Below, in pieces: positions 1 to 7,887 of a DNA stretch of 64,000 bases. Below the pieces are notes generated by a model. The model did not search any database. It was not told where the DNA came from and was given only the letters and a program-made list of their open reading frames with translations. Where the stretch lies: the NCBI GenBank assembly GCA_012033255.1, contig JAAUSF010000010.1, positions 1 through 64,000 of the forward strand. The letters run 5' to 3'. This DNA comes from Cyanobacteria bacterium RU_5_0. Its GTDB lineage: Bacteria > Cyanobacteriota > Cyanobacteriia > Elainellales > Elainellaceae. Every line of letters starts with the position of its first letter. The stretch's first letter is position 1. Both the position numbers and the translations under genes were made by a program.

Positions 1-259
1 GACCGGGCGATCGGTAGCTCCAGTGGGCAACAGCACGCCATCCAAGCGGAAGGCAGTCTGCTTAATCTCCACAGAGCGAAAACTCATAGGCGCTGGCATC
101 ACTGGCGGCTTGCCCCAATTAGCTCAAAGAAGAGGCTGGGGGAACGTTGAAAGAGGCGGTAGAACAGGGTATCGGTTTTCATGCTTGGGATGGAGAATTG
201 ACTGGGGGAGCGATCGCCTTTTGCTCATCCTACGACCATTGGCTGGGCGATTATACTTC
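1..259. other. gene-free left edge downstream of the STAND gene
   Basis: No convincing gene. One plus-strand frame is open from about 112 to 330 and looks fairly protein-like, but it has no start codon or ribosome site, overlaps the 3' end of the convergent STAND gene and resembles nothing I know. It could be the decayed tail of a neighbour lying outside the window. Confidence 0.4.
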
Positions 260-2581
260 TTACTCCCTGAATTCGATTCCCTCATCTATCGCTCCCAGGG
301 CAATGAGCGAAGCCCTTTGAGCATCCGTTAACCCTGTCGCACCTGTAATATTCGTGCCTTCATACAGTCTGGGCACTCTCAGGGTTGCTAGACATACCCC
401 TGTTTGGACACCCCATAGTTTAATCGTTCCATTGGCACTGCTGCTGGCAAGAGTCTGTCTATCGGGGCTGAAAGCAACTGACCATACCCAACTGATATGT
501 CCTTGCAGGATGTGCAGACATTGATGAGTCTTCAAATCCCACAATCGAATCGTCTGGTCTTGACTGCCACTCGCAAGCACCTGTCCATCGGGACTGAAAG
601 CGATCGAGCGAATTCGATCGGCATGTCCTTGCAGGATGTGCAGACATTGATGACTCTTCAAATTCCACAGTCGAATCGTCTGGTCGTCACCGCCACTCGC
701 GAGAGTTTGTCCATCGGAACTGAACGCAACTGACCATACCCAACTGGTATGTCCTTTATAGGTTGCCAGGTATTGCCTATCTCCAGTGCGCCACAGGCGA
801 ATCTCACCATTTCTATGACCTGTTACCAATAGTTTGCCATCCGGACTAAATGCCACCGAAGAAACAGTACTAAAGGTGTAAGTCAACACGGGGTTGACAA
901 AATGGGTGTTGGCAAGATTGACGTGATACAACTTCAATCCATTGAGATAGGCTTGTCTGATCGTTAAATGGGAAAAGTTGGAGTCGCTGATGTCTACCTT
1001 TAGGTAACACAGTAGATTCAGAAGATTTCCGGCTGCATAACCCACAGAGAGGTCTAAGCGTTCTCGAATGGATTGCAATATTGATTGCGATAATGCTGTC
1101 GCAAATGTCCTATTTGCATCGGCGATCGGCTTAAGAATTAAACGAACTTGAGTTTCTCGGATATAATCTTTCGCTGTTGCTTTGATTAAGGCATGGCTGT
1201 TAAACAGTTCAAGCGTACCAAGTTGTAATTCTTCATTGATACGTTCTATCAGTCGATCGGTGACATATTCCATCACAACGTTTTGTAGTGTAAACCCGAT
1301 CGCCCCTTTCTCAATCAGCGATCGACGCTCCAGCGACTCTAACGTTTCCAGTAATTTCTGGGGCGTAATGGGTGAAACGAAATCTTCACGCAACTCGGCA
1401 AGGGAGACAAGTTCTCGGTTAATGGCTAACCAATACAGTGTTGCCTTTCCCAATTCTGTAAGGCGATCGAATTGCTGGTCGAGCAGATCCCGGATATCTC
1501 CAAAAACGGCGGCTCCTTGTTCCAGAAAGGTAGAGATATTGCCGGAGAATAGCTCCTGAATAGTAGTTGCAGCAATTCTGACGGCTAACGGATTGCCTGC
1601 ATAGCGACTCAGTAATTCTTGCTGCTCAGCCTCAGTTCCAGAAGCTCCTTCCGCTTGCAGAATTTTTTGTCCATCCCTTGGGTCAAGTCCCTGCAATGGG
1701 CGAGAACGAACGGGACGTGTTTTGCCTTCTAATAAGCTAATCTCTTTGGGTTTCTCTCGACTCGTTAATACCAGGCAACTCTGATGGGGGGATTCCCCAA
1801 TTCTGCGAAACAGTTCTCCATACCCTGCAAACCCCTCCCGATACTGCCCTGCCCGTTCTCCGCCCCGTAAAATGGATTCAGCATTATCCAAAACCAGCAA
1901 ACACCGATGTTGATTCAGATATCGCATCAAGGAGGAGATTAGACCATCCAGGGATTTCGGCAGATCGATTGCTTGTGGGTTGGAGAGGAACTGGATGAGG
2001 CTTCCCACCATATCTTCAACCAAGGGTGCATTACGGAGCGATCGCCACACCACAACCTCAAACTCATCCTGAAGTTGCTCACCCAATTTTGCCGCAAGGC
2101 TGGTCTTGCCAATGCCACCCATCCCTAGCAAAGCGACTAAACGACAGCGATCGTCCACAATCCACTGCTTGAGCGTGGCGAGTTCTTCCGTCCGACCATA
2201 GAAGATAGAAACATCAACCGCTTCACCCCAATCGATGCGATTTTGGATTTTAGATTTTGGATTTTGGATAGGTTCAATTGACTCCTCTTCTTCTGCCTCT
2301 GCGCTTCGTGCTAGTAGAGGTTTACGGTAATCTGCTTCAGCCAATTCCAAGTTAAATGTGCGGAAGAAGCGATCGAGGGTGCGCCGATCGACTCCTTCTT
2401 CAGCATCTAAGACTTTGGCAACAGTTCCGGGGTCTAGTCCAGTTTGTCCGCTTAACTCTTCGATCGTGTATTTTTCACCAAAGTTATGCTCACGTTCAAA
2501 CTCCCGGATGACTTCCAGAAGCTTTTGTTTGCCTTGGGATGTGAGAATAACGCCACGTCTGCGTCGAGAAGGCTGCGTCAT
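260..2581 (-). CDS. STAND (NB-ARC) ATPase with WD40 sensor repeats
   Basis: Predicted signal-transducing NTPase of the NB-ARC class, 773 residues. Residues 1-90 form a helical HTH-like domain that is also present in the 4378-5982 gene. A linker at about 91-125 follows, then a P-loop GMGGIGKT (153-160), a Walker B region (LLVLDNAES), a TSRE sensor motif and [10 protein letters not shown]. The C-terminus carries four WD40 units of 42 residues (about 570-735), each ending in a IRLW/IKLW-type strand, and a YEGTNITG-type tail common in cyanobacterial AAA-WD40 proteins. Family knowledge: such proteins oligomerise after the repeats bind a ligand and are thought to act in defence or programmed death. 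No effector domain other than the N-terminal domain is visible. The linker contains a short repeat (NPKSKIQN) encoded by an AAAATC-type simple sequence that also occurs at 3160-3193. The gene looks intact. The ligand is unknown. Confidence 0.92.
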   Translation of the reverse strand: MTQPSRRRRGVILTSQGKQKLLEVIREFEREHNFGEKYTIEELSGQTGLDPGTVAKVLDAEEGVDRRTLDRFFRTFNLELAEADYRKPLLARSAEAEEEESIEPIQNPKSKIQNRIDWGEAVDVSIFYGRTEELATLKQWIVDDRCRLVALLGMGGIGKTSLAAKLGEQLQDEFEVVVWRSLRNAPLVEDMVGSLIQFLSNPQAIDLPKSLDGLISSLMRYLNQHRCLLVLDNAESILRGGERAGQYREGFAGYGELFRRIGESPHQSCLVLTSREKPKEISLLEGKTRPVRSRPLQGLDPRDGQKILQAEGASGTEAEQQELLSRYAGNPLAVRIAATTIQELFSGNISTFLEQGAAVFGDIRDLLDQQFDRLTELGKATLYWLAINRELVSLAELREDFVSPITPQKLLETLESLERRSLIEKGAIGFTLQNVVMEYVTDRLIERINEELQLGTLELFNSHALIKATAKDYIRETQVRLILKPIADANRTFATALSQSILQSIRERLDLSVGYAAGNLLNLLCYLKVDISDSNFSHLTIRQAYLNGLKLYHVNLANTHFVNPVLTYTFSTVSSVAFSPDGKLLVTGHRNGEIRLWRTGDRQYLATYKGHTSWVWSVAFSSDGQTLASGGDDQTIRLWNLKSHQCLHILQGHADRIRSIAFSPDGQVLASGSQDQTIRLWDLKTHQCLHILQGHISWVWSVAFSPDRQTLASSSANGTIKLWGVQTGVCLATLRVPRLYEGTNITGATGLTDAQRASLIALGAIDEGIEFRE

Positions 2582-2626
2582 GGGCGATCGACCATCAAGA
2601 TTGGGGGCAGGAGTTAAGTCGGATTT

Positions 2627-2665
2627 TCAGGAAGATAAGTGAGTTTTCCTGATCTTAAGCGAACT
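2627..2665 (-). promoter_or_regulatory. inverted repeat upstream of STAND gene, shared with the second STAND gene
   Basis: Read on the minus strand, AGTTCGCTTAA is followed by a CAGGAAAA half and then TTCCTGA. The halves TCAGGAA (2627-2633) and TTCCTGA (2646-2652) are inverted with 19 bp between starts. The block TTAAGCGAACT lies at 2655-2665. The same elements in the same order lie at 6020-6070 upstream of the other STAND gene. The element sits 46-84 bp before the start codon, as expected for an operator or promoter. The binding protein is unknown; the shared N-terminal HTH-like domain of the two proteins is a candidate (inference). Confidence 0.55.
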
Positions 2666-2842
2666 CTCACAAGCAGACGATTAAATTCCACATGGTCTGA
2701 AGGGACGATCGCTACAGAGTTGCCTGATTCAATTTCGATCGGCTCCTAAGTTCACGCTTAACCCCTGGATTTTCCCTGGTTTGTCGGCTCCAGAAATCTG
2801 AAACTGAGGTTAATCCGATAGAGAGAAATCAGAGGTGAAGCG

Positions 2843-3115
2843 ATGACAACGACATTGCTAATAACAAACAAGCTTGGTCAAGGAGTGGTAGACAAATCGA
2901 TCGCCCCTCACCAACCAGGACGCATCAAGTTTCAGGGAACGTATTGGAAAGCGGCATTGGCTGATCCCAATTGTCCAAGGATAGAAGTGGGGGAGTTCGT
3001 TCAAGTAGTGGGTATGCGAGGAATCACGCTATTGGTAGTTCCAGTGGTAGTTCCAGAGGGCGATGAGCTTCCACCTCAGGCTGACAAGCAGGTAATACCA
3101 ATTTTGAAATTGTAG
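2843..3115 (+). CDS. small NfeD-like C-terminal (OB-fold) domain protein
   Basis: This 90-residue protein looks like a stand-alone NfeD C-terminal domain: GQGVVDKSIAP, then a P-G-R-I-K-F-Q-G strand, YWKA, and VGEFVQVVGMRGITLLVVP, the usual order of strands in the small beta-barrel. It lacks the protease and membrane parts of full NfeD proteins and has no signal peptide. A good ribosome site (GAGGTG) lies 5 nt before the ATG. It stands alone between a STAND gene and a toxin-antitoxin operon. Stand-alone copies are common in cyanobacteria, often beside stomatin-like genes, but no partner is present here. The function is unknown. Confidence 0.72.
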   Translation: MTTTLLITNKLGQGVVDKSIAPHQPGRIKFQGTYWKAALADPNCPRIEVGEFVQVVGMRGITLLVVPVVVPEGDELPPQADKQVIPILKL

Positions 3116-3159
3116 ATTAGGCAGATCGATGACTGAAAGCATCTCCCGGTGGAGCTTTC

Positions 3160-3193
3160 ACAATCCAAAATCTAAAATCTAAAATCCAAAATG
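3160..3193. repeat. AATCTAAAATC-type simple repeat
   Basis: Short tandem array of AATCCAAAATC/AATCTAAAATC units between two genes. The same unit, in coding form, makes the NPKSKIQN linker of the STAND protein (about 2235-2270), so it is a dispersed low-complexity repeat tolerated in both settings. Confidence 0.7.
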
Positions 3194-3242
3194 GTATGAG
3201 TAATCAATGGGGCAAGGAGCGATCGGTTTCTGTCGGTTTTCA

Positions 3243-3647
3243 TTAGCGAAACAAATTGGGTGGAATGTGAAACCGAGCCGCTAACTCGTTAATTTGACGA
3301 TCGGTGAGTTTGCGCTCGTTGTTCAAAACCGCTAGAACGATCGCTTCGGTTTCAAAAATCGGAAGTAGATCGTTCAACTCCAGCTCGGATTCTTCCATCA
3401 AAGCTTTCAGCAGCTCCCCTACACCCAGTGAGGGCATCGGTTCATACTTATCTTCGTAATCATAAACGAGTATCCCTAGCACCTTCAGATAATCGCGATC
3501 GTCCTGGGTTAAATTTCCTTTGTCCAAAATAGAATGAATTTGAGCTTGAGTTGCCAGTAACTCTGCTTCATTGGTAATGGGACGAGGAGGAAAGGAATTA
3601 ATCAATTCCATGTAGTAGCTACTGGGAGTTTTTAAACCAATCGTCAT
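3243..3647 (-). CDS. higA: HigA-type antitoxin
   Basis: Last gene of a compact toxin-antitoxin operon. The ATG at 3647 is chosen over upstream starts because AGGAGG lies 8 nt before it; this gives 134 residues and a 29-bp overlap with higB. The C-terminal half reads as a helix-turn-helix of the HigA type (LLKALMEESELELNDLLPI, then ILAVLNNERKLTDRQI.ELA..F). The acidic N-terminal half would bind the toxin. Family knowledge: HigA neutralises HigB and represses the operon through its HTH. The pairing with the overlapping upstream toxin makes the call strong. Confidence 0.85.
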   Translation of the reverse strand: MTIGLKTPSSYYMELINSFPPRPITNEAELLATQAQIHSILDKGNLTQDDRDYLKVLGILVYDYEDKYEPMPSLGVGELLKALMEESELELNDLLPIFETEAIVLAVLNNERKLTDRQINELAARFHIPPNLFR

Positions 3648-3930
3648 TTTTCCAATCCTCCTTGTCATATTCTGCATGAGTTAGTACCGCACGAATAAAA
3701 ACCATTTGATATTCATAGTCAATAAAGGTAATCAGGCGATAGTTGTTGCCGCTGATGTTAAAAACCGTGAAGTTGCTGACCAAATCAGCTGAAGGGAAAA
3801 TTTGGCGCAATTCGTTGAAAGTTTGAAACTTAGCTTTAGAGATCCGCTCATACCAGAGTAAAAGTCCAGATTGAGCTTTAGAGTGTTTCTCCCAAAATTC
3901 CCTGAGTGTTCTTCGACTAATCACTCGCAT
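3619..3930 (-). CDS. higB: HigB-type mRNA interferase toxin
   Basis: 103-residue RelE/HigB-superfamily toxin, expected to cleave ribosome-bound mRNA. Landmarks are an N-terminal helix REFWEKH, WYERISKAKF, a central FNISGNNYRLITFIDY strand pair, and FIRAVLTHAEYDK, the conserved HTHAEYD-like end of the family. The toxin precedes the antitoxin, the usual hig order. It overlaps the small upstream gene by 14 bp and higA by 29 bp, so all four genes should be translated from one message. Confidence 0.87.
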   Translation of the reverse strand: MRVISRRTLREFWEKHSKAQSGLLLWYERISKAKFQTFNELRQIFPSADLVSNFTVFNISGNNYRLITFIDYEYQMVFIRAVLTHAEYDKEDWKNDDWFKNSQ

Positions 3931-4081
3931 CGAATTTTTCTTCTCCTCGCACTTTATCTCTAATTTGCTGTTGGTAGGTTTCTAAAATTTTTTCGATCGC
4001 CTGCCAATCTTGATAATTGATCAGAACAGCGACAGGGCGCATCGATTCATCGGTAACAACATCACCCTTACTTACTGCCAC
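3917..4081 (-). CDS. 54-residue Phd/YefM-like antitoxin-type protein
   Basis: Tiny gene hidden between two longer ones. It starts at GTG (4081-4079), with GAGGA 9 nt upstream, and ends with TAG at 3917. It overlaps the 75-residue gene by 10 bp and higB by 14 bp. The translation contains GDVVTDESMRPVAVLI and YQDWQAIEKILE, which matches the C-terminal half of Phd/YefM-type antitoxins (AVLIS..DW..I..TL), but the usual N-terminal DNA-binding part is short. I infer a stripped-down antitoxin or toxin-neutralising peptide. Its partner could be higB or a lost toxin. Confidence 0.62.
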   Translation of the reverse strand: MAVSKGDVVTDESMRPVAVLINYQDWQAIEKILETYQQQIRDKVRGEEKFDASD

Positions 4082-4299
4082 TCGATCGCTTCCTCATCTT
4101 CAAGGGTATACAAATCAGGTTCGTCATGCCAAAAATCAAATGAACCGCCCTGCTCAGCAAGATAAGCCAACTCACGAGTTGAAGGATAGGGAAGTTCGCC
4201 TAAGAGCTTTTCTAGTAACAAAGACTGCTCTGCCGCTGGAAGAGAACGAATCGTTTGAACTAGAGATTCAACTAATTGGATATTAATCGTTTCATTCAT
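4072..4299 (-). CDS. 75-residue conserved antitoxin-like protein, first gene of TA operon
   Basis: Small acidic protein: helix NIQLVESLVQTIRSLPAAEQ, then LLLEKLL, and an acidic end (DFWHDEPDLYTLED). Proteins of this pattern commonly lie upstream of toxin genes in cyanobacteria and are annotated hypothetical or antitoxin-like. The ATG at 4299 begins the four-gene overlapping operon that runs to 3243. No catalytic motif is visible. I infer an antitoxin or accessory role from pattern and position only. Confidence 0.65.
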   Translation of the reverse strand: MNETINIQLVESLVQTIRSLPAAEQSLLLEKLLGELPYPSTRELAYLAEQGGSFDFWHDEPDLYTLEDEEAIEWQ

Positions 4300-4377
4300 T
4301 TGAACTCACTCTCAACAAATCATATTTAACTTTCAAATCCCCTAGTCATAGCTATTCTATATTTCCCATCGATCGCC

Positions 4378-5982
4378 TCACCCGCTCCACCTGCTTCGGT
4401 GCTGACCTCTTTTATCGATATTAAGAATATTATTATCAAAAATAGGGATTCTCCCCAATCGTGTTATTGATAAAGCGGTTGCATTAGCAAAATCTTCGAT
4501 AGTTAAATAATGGTAGTAAGCTTCATTAAATAAATGGTATTTACTGGCGGCTTTGGACTCCGATTGCCATTGAGATACATTTTCCCTTAAAAGTTCAATA
4601 TCTGGTTTACTAGCCCACCAAGGGTCTTGATCTTTTCTATGGTCATACTTATATGTCCAGAATTCTGCTGCTTTACAATTTGTTAGCTTCCAATCTTCGC
4701 CTTCTCTCAAGCGTGAAATCGCCTCACTCCGGATCACCGGATGTAACCAATACAATCTATCTTCGCACTCCACAAACGATCGCTCCTGCAACGCTTTAAT
4801 CACGCGCCTAAATCTGTTTTCAGGCACATCCCAAAGAAGGCAGAGTAGCCCTTCGATCGGCACTGTCGGAACATCTTGATAGCGGTAGCAACCCATGCGG
4901 CACAGCAGGTTGTAGGCATCTGAGTCGATCTGTTGCAGGCGATCGAACTGTCCAACCACTAAATCTTCCAGAGCGCGTTCAATCAACAGATCATCTTGAT
5001 TGGCTTGCCAGTACGCCTCAATACTGCCTGCATAGTCGATGAGAATCGCACCACAGAGAATATCCATTGCTTTAGCATTGCCGCCATAGGCTCTGTGAAG
5101 AGCAGGCAATATCAATTCGTTCTCGCTCTCTATGCCTTTGTCATTAGAAGCGAAAAGCTGAAAGCGATTTTGAAAATACTGTTTCCACGCTTCTAGTGAC
5201 AGATCTTTAAGCAAATAATGTTGCACTGAAATGCTGTATTCATTCAGGCGTTCACGACTGGTAATCAGAGTGGTAGATTGTACCGCCGGATCAGTCAACA
5301 CGCGCAGCAATTCCACATAGCGGCGATGCGGCTCAATGAATTTCCCAGCAAAGTCCAGAGCAGGTTCCAGGTTATCGATCAGAATCCCAATCCGCTCATC
5401 CTGAAGTTTGCGCTTGAGCCGATCGAGCGATACAAAAAACTCCCGCCCCGGTTCTTCACCCAGTTGCCGCAGCTTTTCTTCAATCAGGCTTTCGATCGAA
5501 GCAATGTCTTTGGTTTCCTTGGCGATCGGAAACTCCAAAAACGAGCCAAACTCCTGCTGCAAATACTTTCGCGCCAATGTGGTTTTACCAACACCGCCTC
5601 TTGCCTGGATAACAATTACTTTTGCTCCCCGATTGACCAACGTATTGAGGTCGGCGATCGCCCCTTCCCGTCCAACGAAATTGGGATCAGCCTGTACCTG
5701 GAGCCGAGAAGATGGAGCCAAGTCTACCTCATGCAGTTGCAACCCAAACGTGGTGAACAAACAACGAATTGATTCTGGATCGACTCCCTCCTTTGCCTTG
5801 AGGATTTTACGAGTTGTCCCCGGATCAAGTCCGCCTTCCTTGACCGCACTAGTCAGTTCCTTAATCCGCTCCTGCGTACACCGAACTTCGTGTTTCAGTT
5901 CCCAAGCACGAATTGCCTGCTGAAGGCGGCTCAGTCCATCTGGAGTAAGAATACGACCACGGTCGCGTTGCTTTGAACTCAT
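4378..5982 (-). CDS. STAND (NB-ARC) ATPase lacking C-terminal sensor repeats
   Basis: 534-residue paralog of the protein encoded at 260-2581 in its N-terminal region: RILTPDGLSRL through LDPGTTRKILKAKEGVDPESI, the same HTH-like fold. The NTPase has P-loop ARGGVGKTT, Walker B GILIDNLEPAL, LITSRERL and YGGNAKAMDIL. After the NTPase and winged-helix region a helical stretch leads to YYHYLTIEDFANATAL, where related proteins start TPR repeats. Instead the frame ends in a basic tail (RGQHRSRWSG). The sensor is therefore missing, probably by deletion or frameshift, and the protein may be non-functional or a regulatory remnant. A copy of the shared inverted repeat lies upstream at 6020-6070. Confidence 0.85.
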   Translation of the reverse strand: MSSKQRDRGRILTPDGLSRLQQAIRAWELKHEVRCTQERIKELTSAVKEGGLDPGTTRKILKAKEGVDPESIRCLFTTFGLQLHEVDLAPSSRLQVQADPNFVGREGAIADLNTLVNRGAKVIVIQARGGVGKTTLARKYLQQEFGSFLEFPIAKETKDIASIESLIEEKLRQLGEEPGREFFVSLDRLKRKLQDERIGILIDNLEPALDFAGKFIEPHRRYVELLRVLTDPAVQSTTLITSRERLNEYSISVQHYLLKDLSLEAWKQYFQNRFQLFASNDKGIESENELILPALHRAYGGNAKAMDILCGAILIDYAGSIEAYWQANQDDLLIERALEDLVVGQFDRLQQIDSDAYNLLCRMGCYRYQDVPTVPIEGLLCLLWDVPENRFRRVIKALQERSFVECEDRLYWLHPVIRSEAISRLREGEDWKLTNCKAAEFWTYKYDHRKDQDPWWASKPDIELLRENVSQWQSESKAASKYHLFNEAYYHYLTIEDFANATALSITRLGRIPIFDNNILNIDKRGQHRSRWSG

Positions 5983-6019
5983 GGCAGTAGCGGGGGAGGT
6001 TTCAAGGTGTCTCAGTCAA

Positions 6020-6070
6020 TCAGGAACTTTAGGGAAATGACAAGGACTTTTCCTGCATTTTAAGCGAACT
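6020..6070 (-). promoter_or_regulatory. second copy of the STAND upstream inverted repeat
   Basis: TCAGGAA at 6020-6026 and TTCCTG at 6050-6055 are inverted, 30 bp apart start to start, and TTAAGCGAACT lies at 6060-6070. The order and near-sequence match 2627-2665. The spacing between the inverted halves is 11 bp longer, about one helical turn, so the halves would keep the same face of the DNA. It lies 38-88 bp before the ATG at 5982. Confidence 0.55.
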
Positions 6071-6243
6071 TCCAGACTCAGAGATTGAACACCTCGATCC
6101 ACAACCATCGATTGGTGCTGGTTTCCACATACCCATAGCAAAAACTTAACTTCTCCTCAAAAGACCGCTCTTTCCCTGGAGGAAACCTCTTCAATCGCTG
6201 AAACTGCATGTAGTTCGGTTCTTTCAACCAGAGGTGTCCAGCC

Positions 6244-6606
6244 ATGAATCCATTCCAGAAACTTGCTATCACCCTTCGATCGGTGCTGAAACCTTCTATA
6301 TAGCAAGGTCGATCGCAAGGTCAATTTTCCACAACAACAGGAAATTCTGTTGAAGAGTTACGCCTTCGGATTGCTCTGGAATATCTGCGTCAAGCCCGTT
6401 GTAGCTTCAACTTATCTCTTGTAATTATCACAATTGGTGCCATCATCAGCTTCAGAGGAGCAGATATGCTCTTATCTGGCAAAACGACTGAAGGTGCAAT
6501 TGCTGCTGTTGCTAATCTCCTTTCCAGTGTTTGTCACATGCAATTGGTCAAAGACGCTAATGAAAGGCTGGAGAAAAGCGCTACAGCTTTACAGGATGAG
6601 CAATAG
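6244..6606 (+). pseudogene. remnant of a TRADD-N-associated two-TM membrane protein
   Basis: The frame ending at TAG 6604-6606 encodes LRIALEYLRQARCSFNLS, a hydrophobic hairpin (VIITIGAIISFRGADMLLSG, then EGAIAAVANLLSSV) and LVKDANERLEKSATAL. This matches the two-helix membrane domain that follows TRADD-N domains in cyanobacterial conflict proteins. The same frame has an ATG at 6244 but is broken by TAG at 6301-6303, and no other start lies upstream of the conserved part, so the N-terminal signalling domain is lost. It lies next to STAND genes, the usual partners of such adaptor domains. The family assignment rests on remembered motif similarity. Confidence 0.6.
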
Positions 6607-6782
6607 GTTAAGGCAATCCCTGATATATAACCTCAGCACGAAGCAAAGTGCAGCGTCGTGCTTTTCTACGCTTGTAATCCCAGGAAGTTCTCAATCATCG
6701 CTTGGGTGTCGATCGCCGGATCAGATGGAGCGAACCCGATCGCATACCTCAGCTTCAGTTCGGATATTGTCGTGCAACGAGT

Positions 6783-6899
6783 TTAGGGCTGGAGTGACTG
6801 TAACCATGCGGTCAACTCTGCGACACTGGAAAAATCCAAGAGGGCTTCCCCCAATTCCTCCAGTTGAGCCAGCGATAACGCCTGGATCTGAGCCTCGGC
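6783..6899 (-). pseudogene. DUF4351 fragment
   Basis: The minus frame gives ALSLAQLEELGEALLDFSS followed by VAELTAWLQ, a near-perfect DUF4351 motif (normally at the C-terminus of Rpn/PD-(D/E)XK-type proteins). It ends at TAA 6783-6785. The same frame has a stop at 6900-6902 and no nuclease domain upstream, so only the tail survives. Confidence 0.65.
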
Positions 6900-6985
6900 T
6901 TACTCTAACTCAACTCCCTCCAAGACAATCAGCTACTAAGCTGGAAAAATTGCGGCAGCGAGGCATTAATTCGGATGAGTTGTAG

Positions 6986-7467
6986 CGATCGAACAAGTTG
7001 GCTTTTGCATATCATAGCCGTAGCCAGCCTGGTTAGGACATTGCCCAAGGCTGAAAGGCAAACGGTCAATCAATCCTGACTCAGCACTCAGTCCTCAAAA
7101 CTCAGCACTTAGCTATACAAGAGAGAAGGAAGGGCTGGGGCTGTCGCCCTGTGATTAAAGAATGGAATCCAAACAGCCCTATCCATGTGGACATCATGAA
7201 AGATGCAGATGGAGAGCGTCAAAAGACGGGATGTAAAACATTGCGAGTTGTTAACTAATGCGATATGCAACTTCTTTCCATCTCTTGTGGGATGGGCATC
7301 TCGCCCGTCCAGGTTGGAGTAGGCATCTTGCTTGCTCCACCAGAAATCAAAGCTTATAGCCGTAACGTTGAACATGGCGTTAACGAGTGTTTTCTGTAGA
7401 GATTCAGCTTAGACCAGTTTAGGGTGAGTCAATGTAAACTACCGATATAGTCTCAGATTTATCGTGC
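6986..7467. other. intergenic region with short dispersed repeats
   Basis: No gene is supported. The stretch at 7010-7050 (a ...GTAGCCAGCCTGGTTAGGACA... unit) resembles one at 22245-22282, and GGGCATCTCGCCCGTCC near 7292 resembles a unit near 12240. The last 30 bp should hold the promoter of the BlaI-type gene. Confidence 0.5.
7438..7451. promoter_or_regulatory. candidate BlaI-family operator
   Basis: ACTA-N6-TAGT dyad 17 bp before the ATG of the BlaI-type repressor. BlaI/MecI/CopY repressors bind TACTA/TAGTA-like dyads and usually control their own gene, so position and half-sites fit. It is a weak call because the dyad is short. Confidence 0.3.
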
Positions 7468-7887
7468 ATGGCTCCTCTGCCCCATCATTCTCCAAAACAC
7501 CTTTCCCTCGGTCATCTAGAAGCCGAGATCCTGGATATTCTCTGGGAACTGGGTTCGGCAACGGTCAAGGATATTCACGATCGCATCCTGGCTGACCCCG
7601 ATCGCGAACTCGCCTATGCCTCCGTCACTACTGTCTTGCGCCGTCTCGCTGAGAAGGGTTGGCTGGCTTGTGATAAGCACGATCGCGCCTTCCAGTGGCG
7701 TCCGTTAGTCTCTCGTGATGAAGCGAAAATGTTACATGCCCACAATCATCTGCGCCAGTTTTTGGCAGTCGGGAATCCAGATCTTGTGGCAGCATTTGCA
7801 GATGATCTCGATCGCGCCAGTGTCGATCAGCTAGACGCCATTGCTCAACGCCTCAAAGCCGCTCGTCAAGCCAGGGAGGAAAAGTAA
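7468..7887 (+). CDS. BlaI/MecI/CopY-family transcriptional repressor
   Basis: 139 residues. The winged-helix N-terminal domain is clear: LGHLEAEILDILWELGSATVKDI, then AYASVTTVLRRLAEKGWL and FQWRPLVS; the C-terminal half is the dimerisation region. Family members repress until cleaved by a partner M56 metalloprotease. That partner follows at once, with the stop TAA overlapping the next ATG (TAATG). In cyanobacteria such pairs include PetR-PetP, which control the copper-dependent plastocyanin/cytochrome c6 switch; this pair may be that or another BlaI/M56 system. No beta-lactamase is nearby. Confidence 0.9.
   Translation: MAPLPHHSPKHLSLGHLEAEILDILWELGSATVKDIHDRILADPDRELAYASVTTVLRRLAEKGWLACDKHDRAFQWRPLVSRDEAKMLHAHNHLRQFLAVGNPDLVAAFADDLDRASVDQLDAIAQRLKAARQAREEK

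Noticed and set aside
2358-2642. Plus-strand frame opposite the STAND N-terminus
   Set aside because: Shadow of the well-supported minus-strand gene.
6078-6272. 64-codon minus-strand frame upstream of the second STAND gene
   Set aside because: Protein-like in places (FPPGKERSFEEK) but no ribosome site and no recognised relatives. It overlaps the probable promoter region only partly, so I left it out.
6434-6985. 183-codon plus-strand frame
   Set aside because: It runs out of frame through the 2TM remnant and antisense to the DUF4351 remnant, which explain the sequence better.
7109-7375. 88-codon minus-strand frame
   Set aside because: Consists of dispersed short repeats, with no motif or ribosome site.
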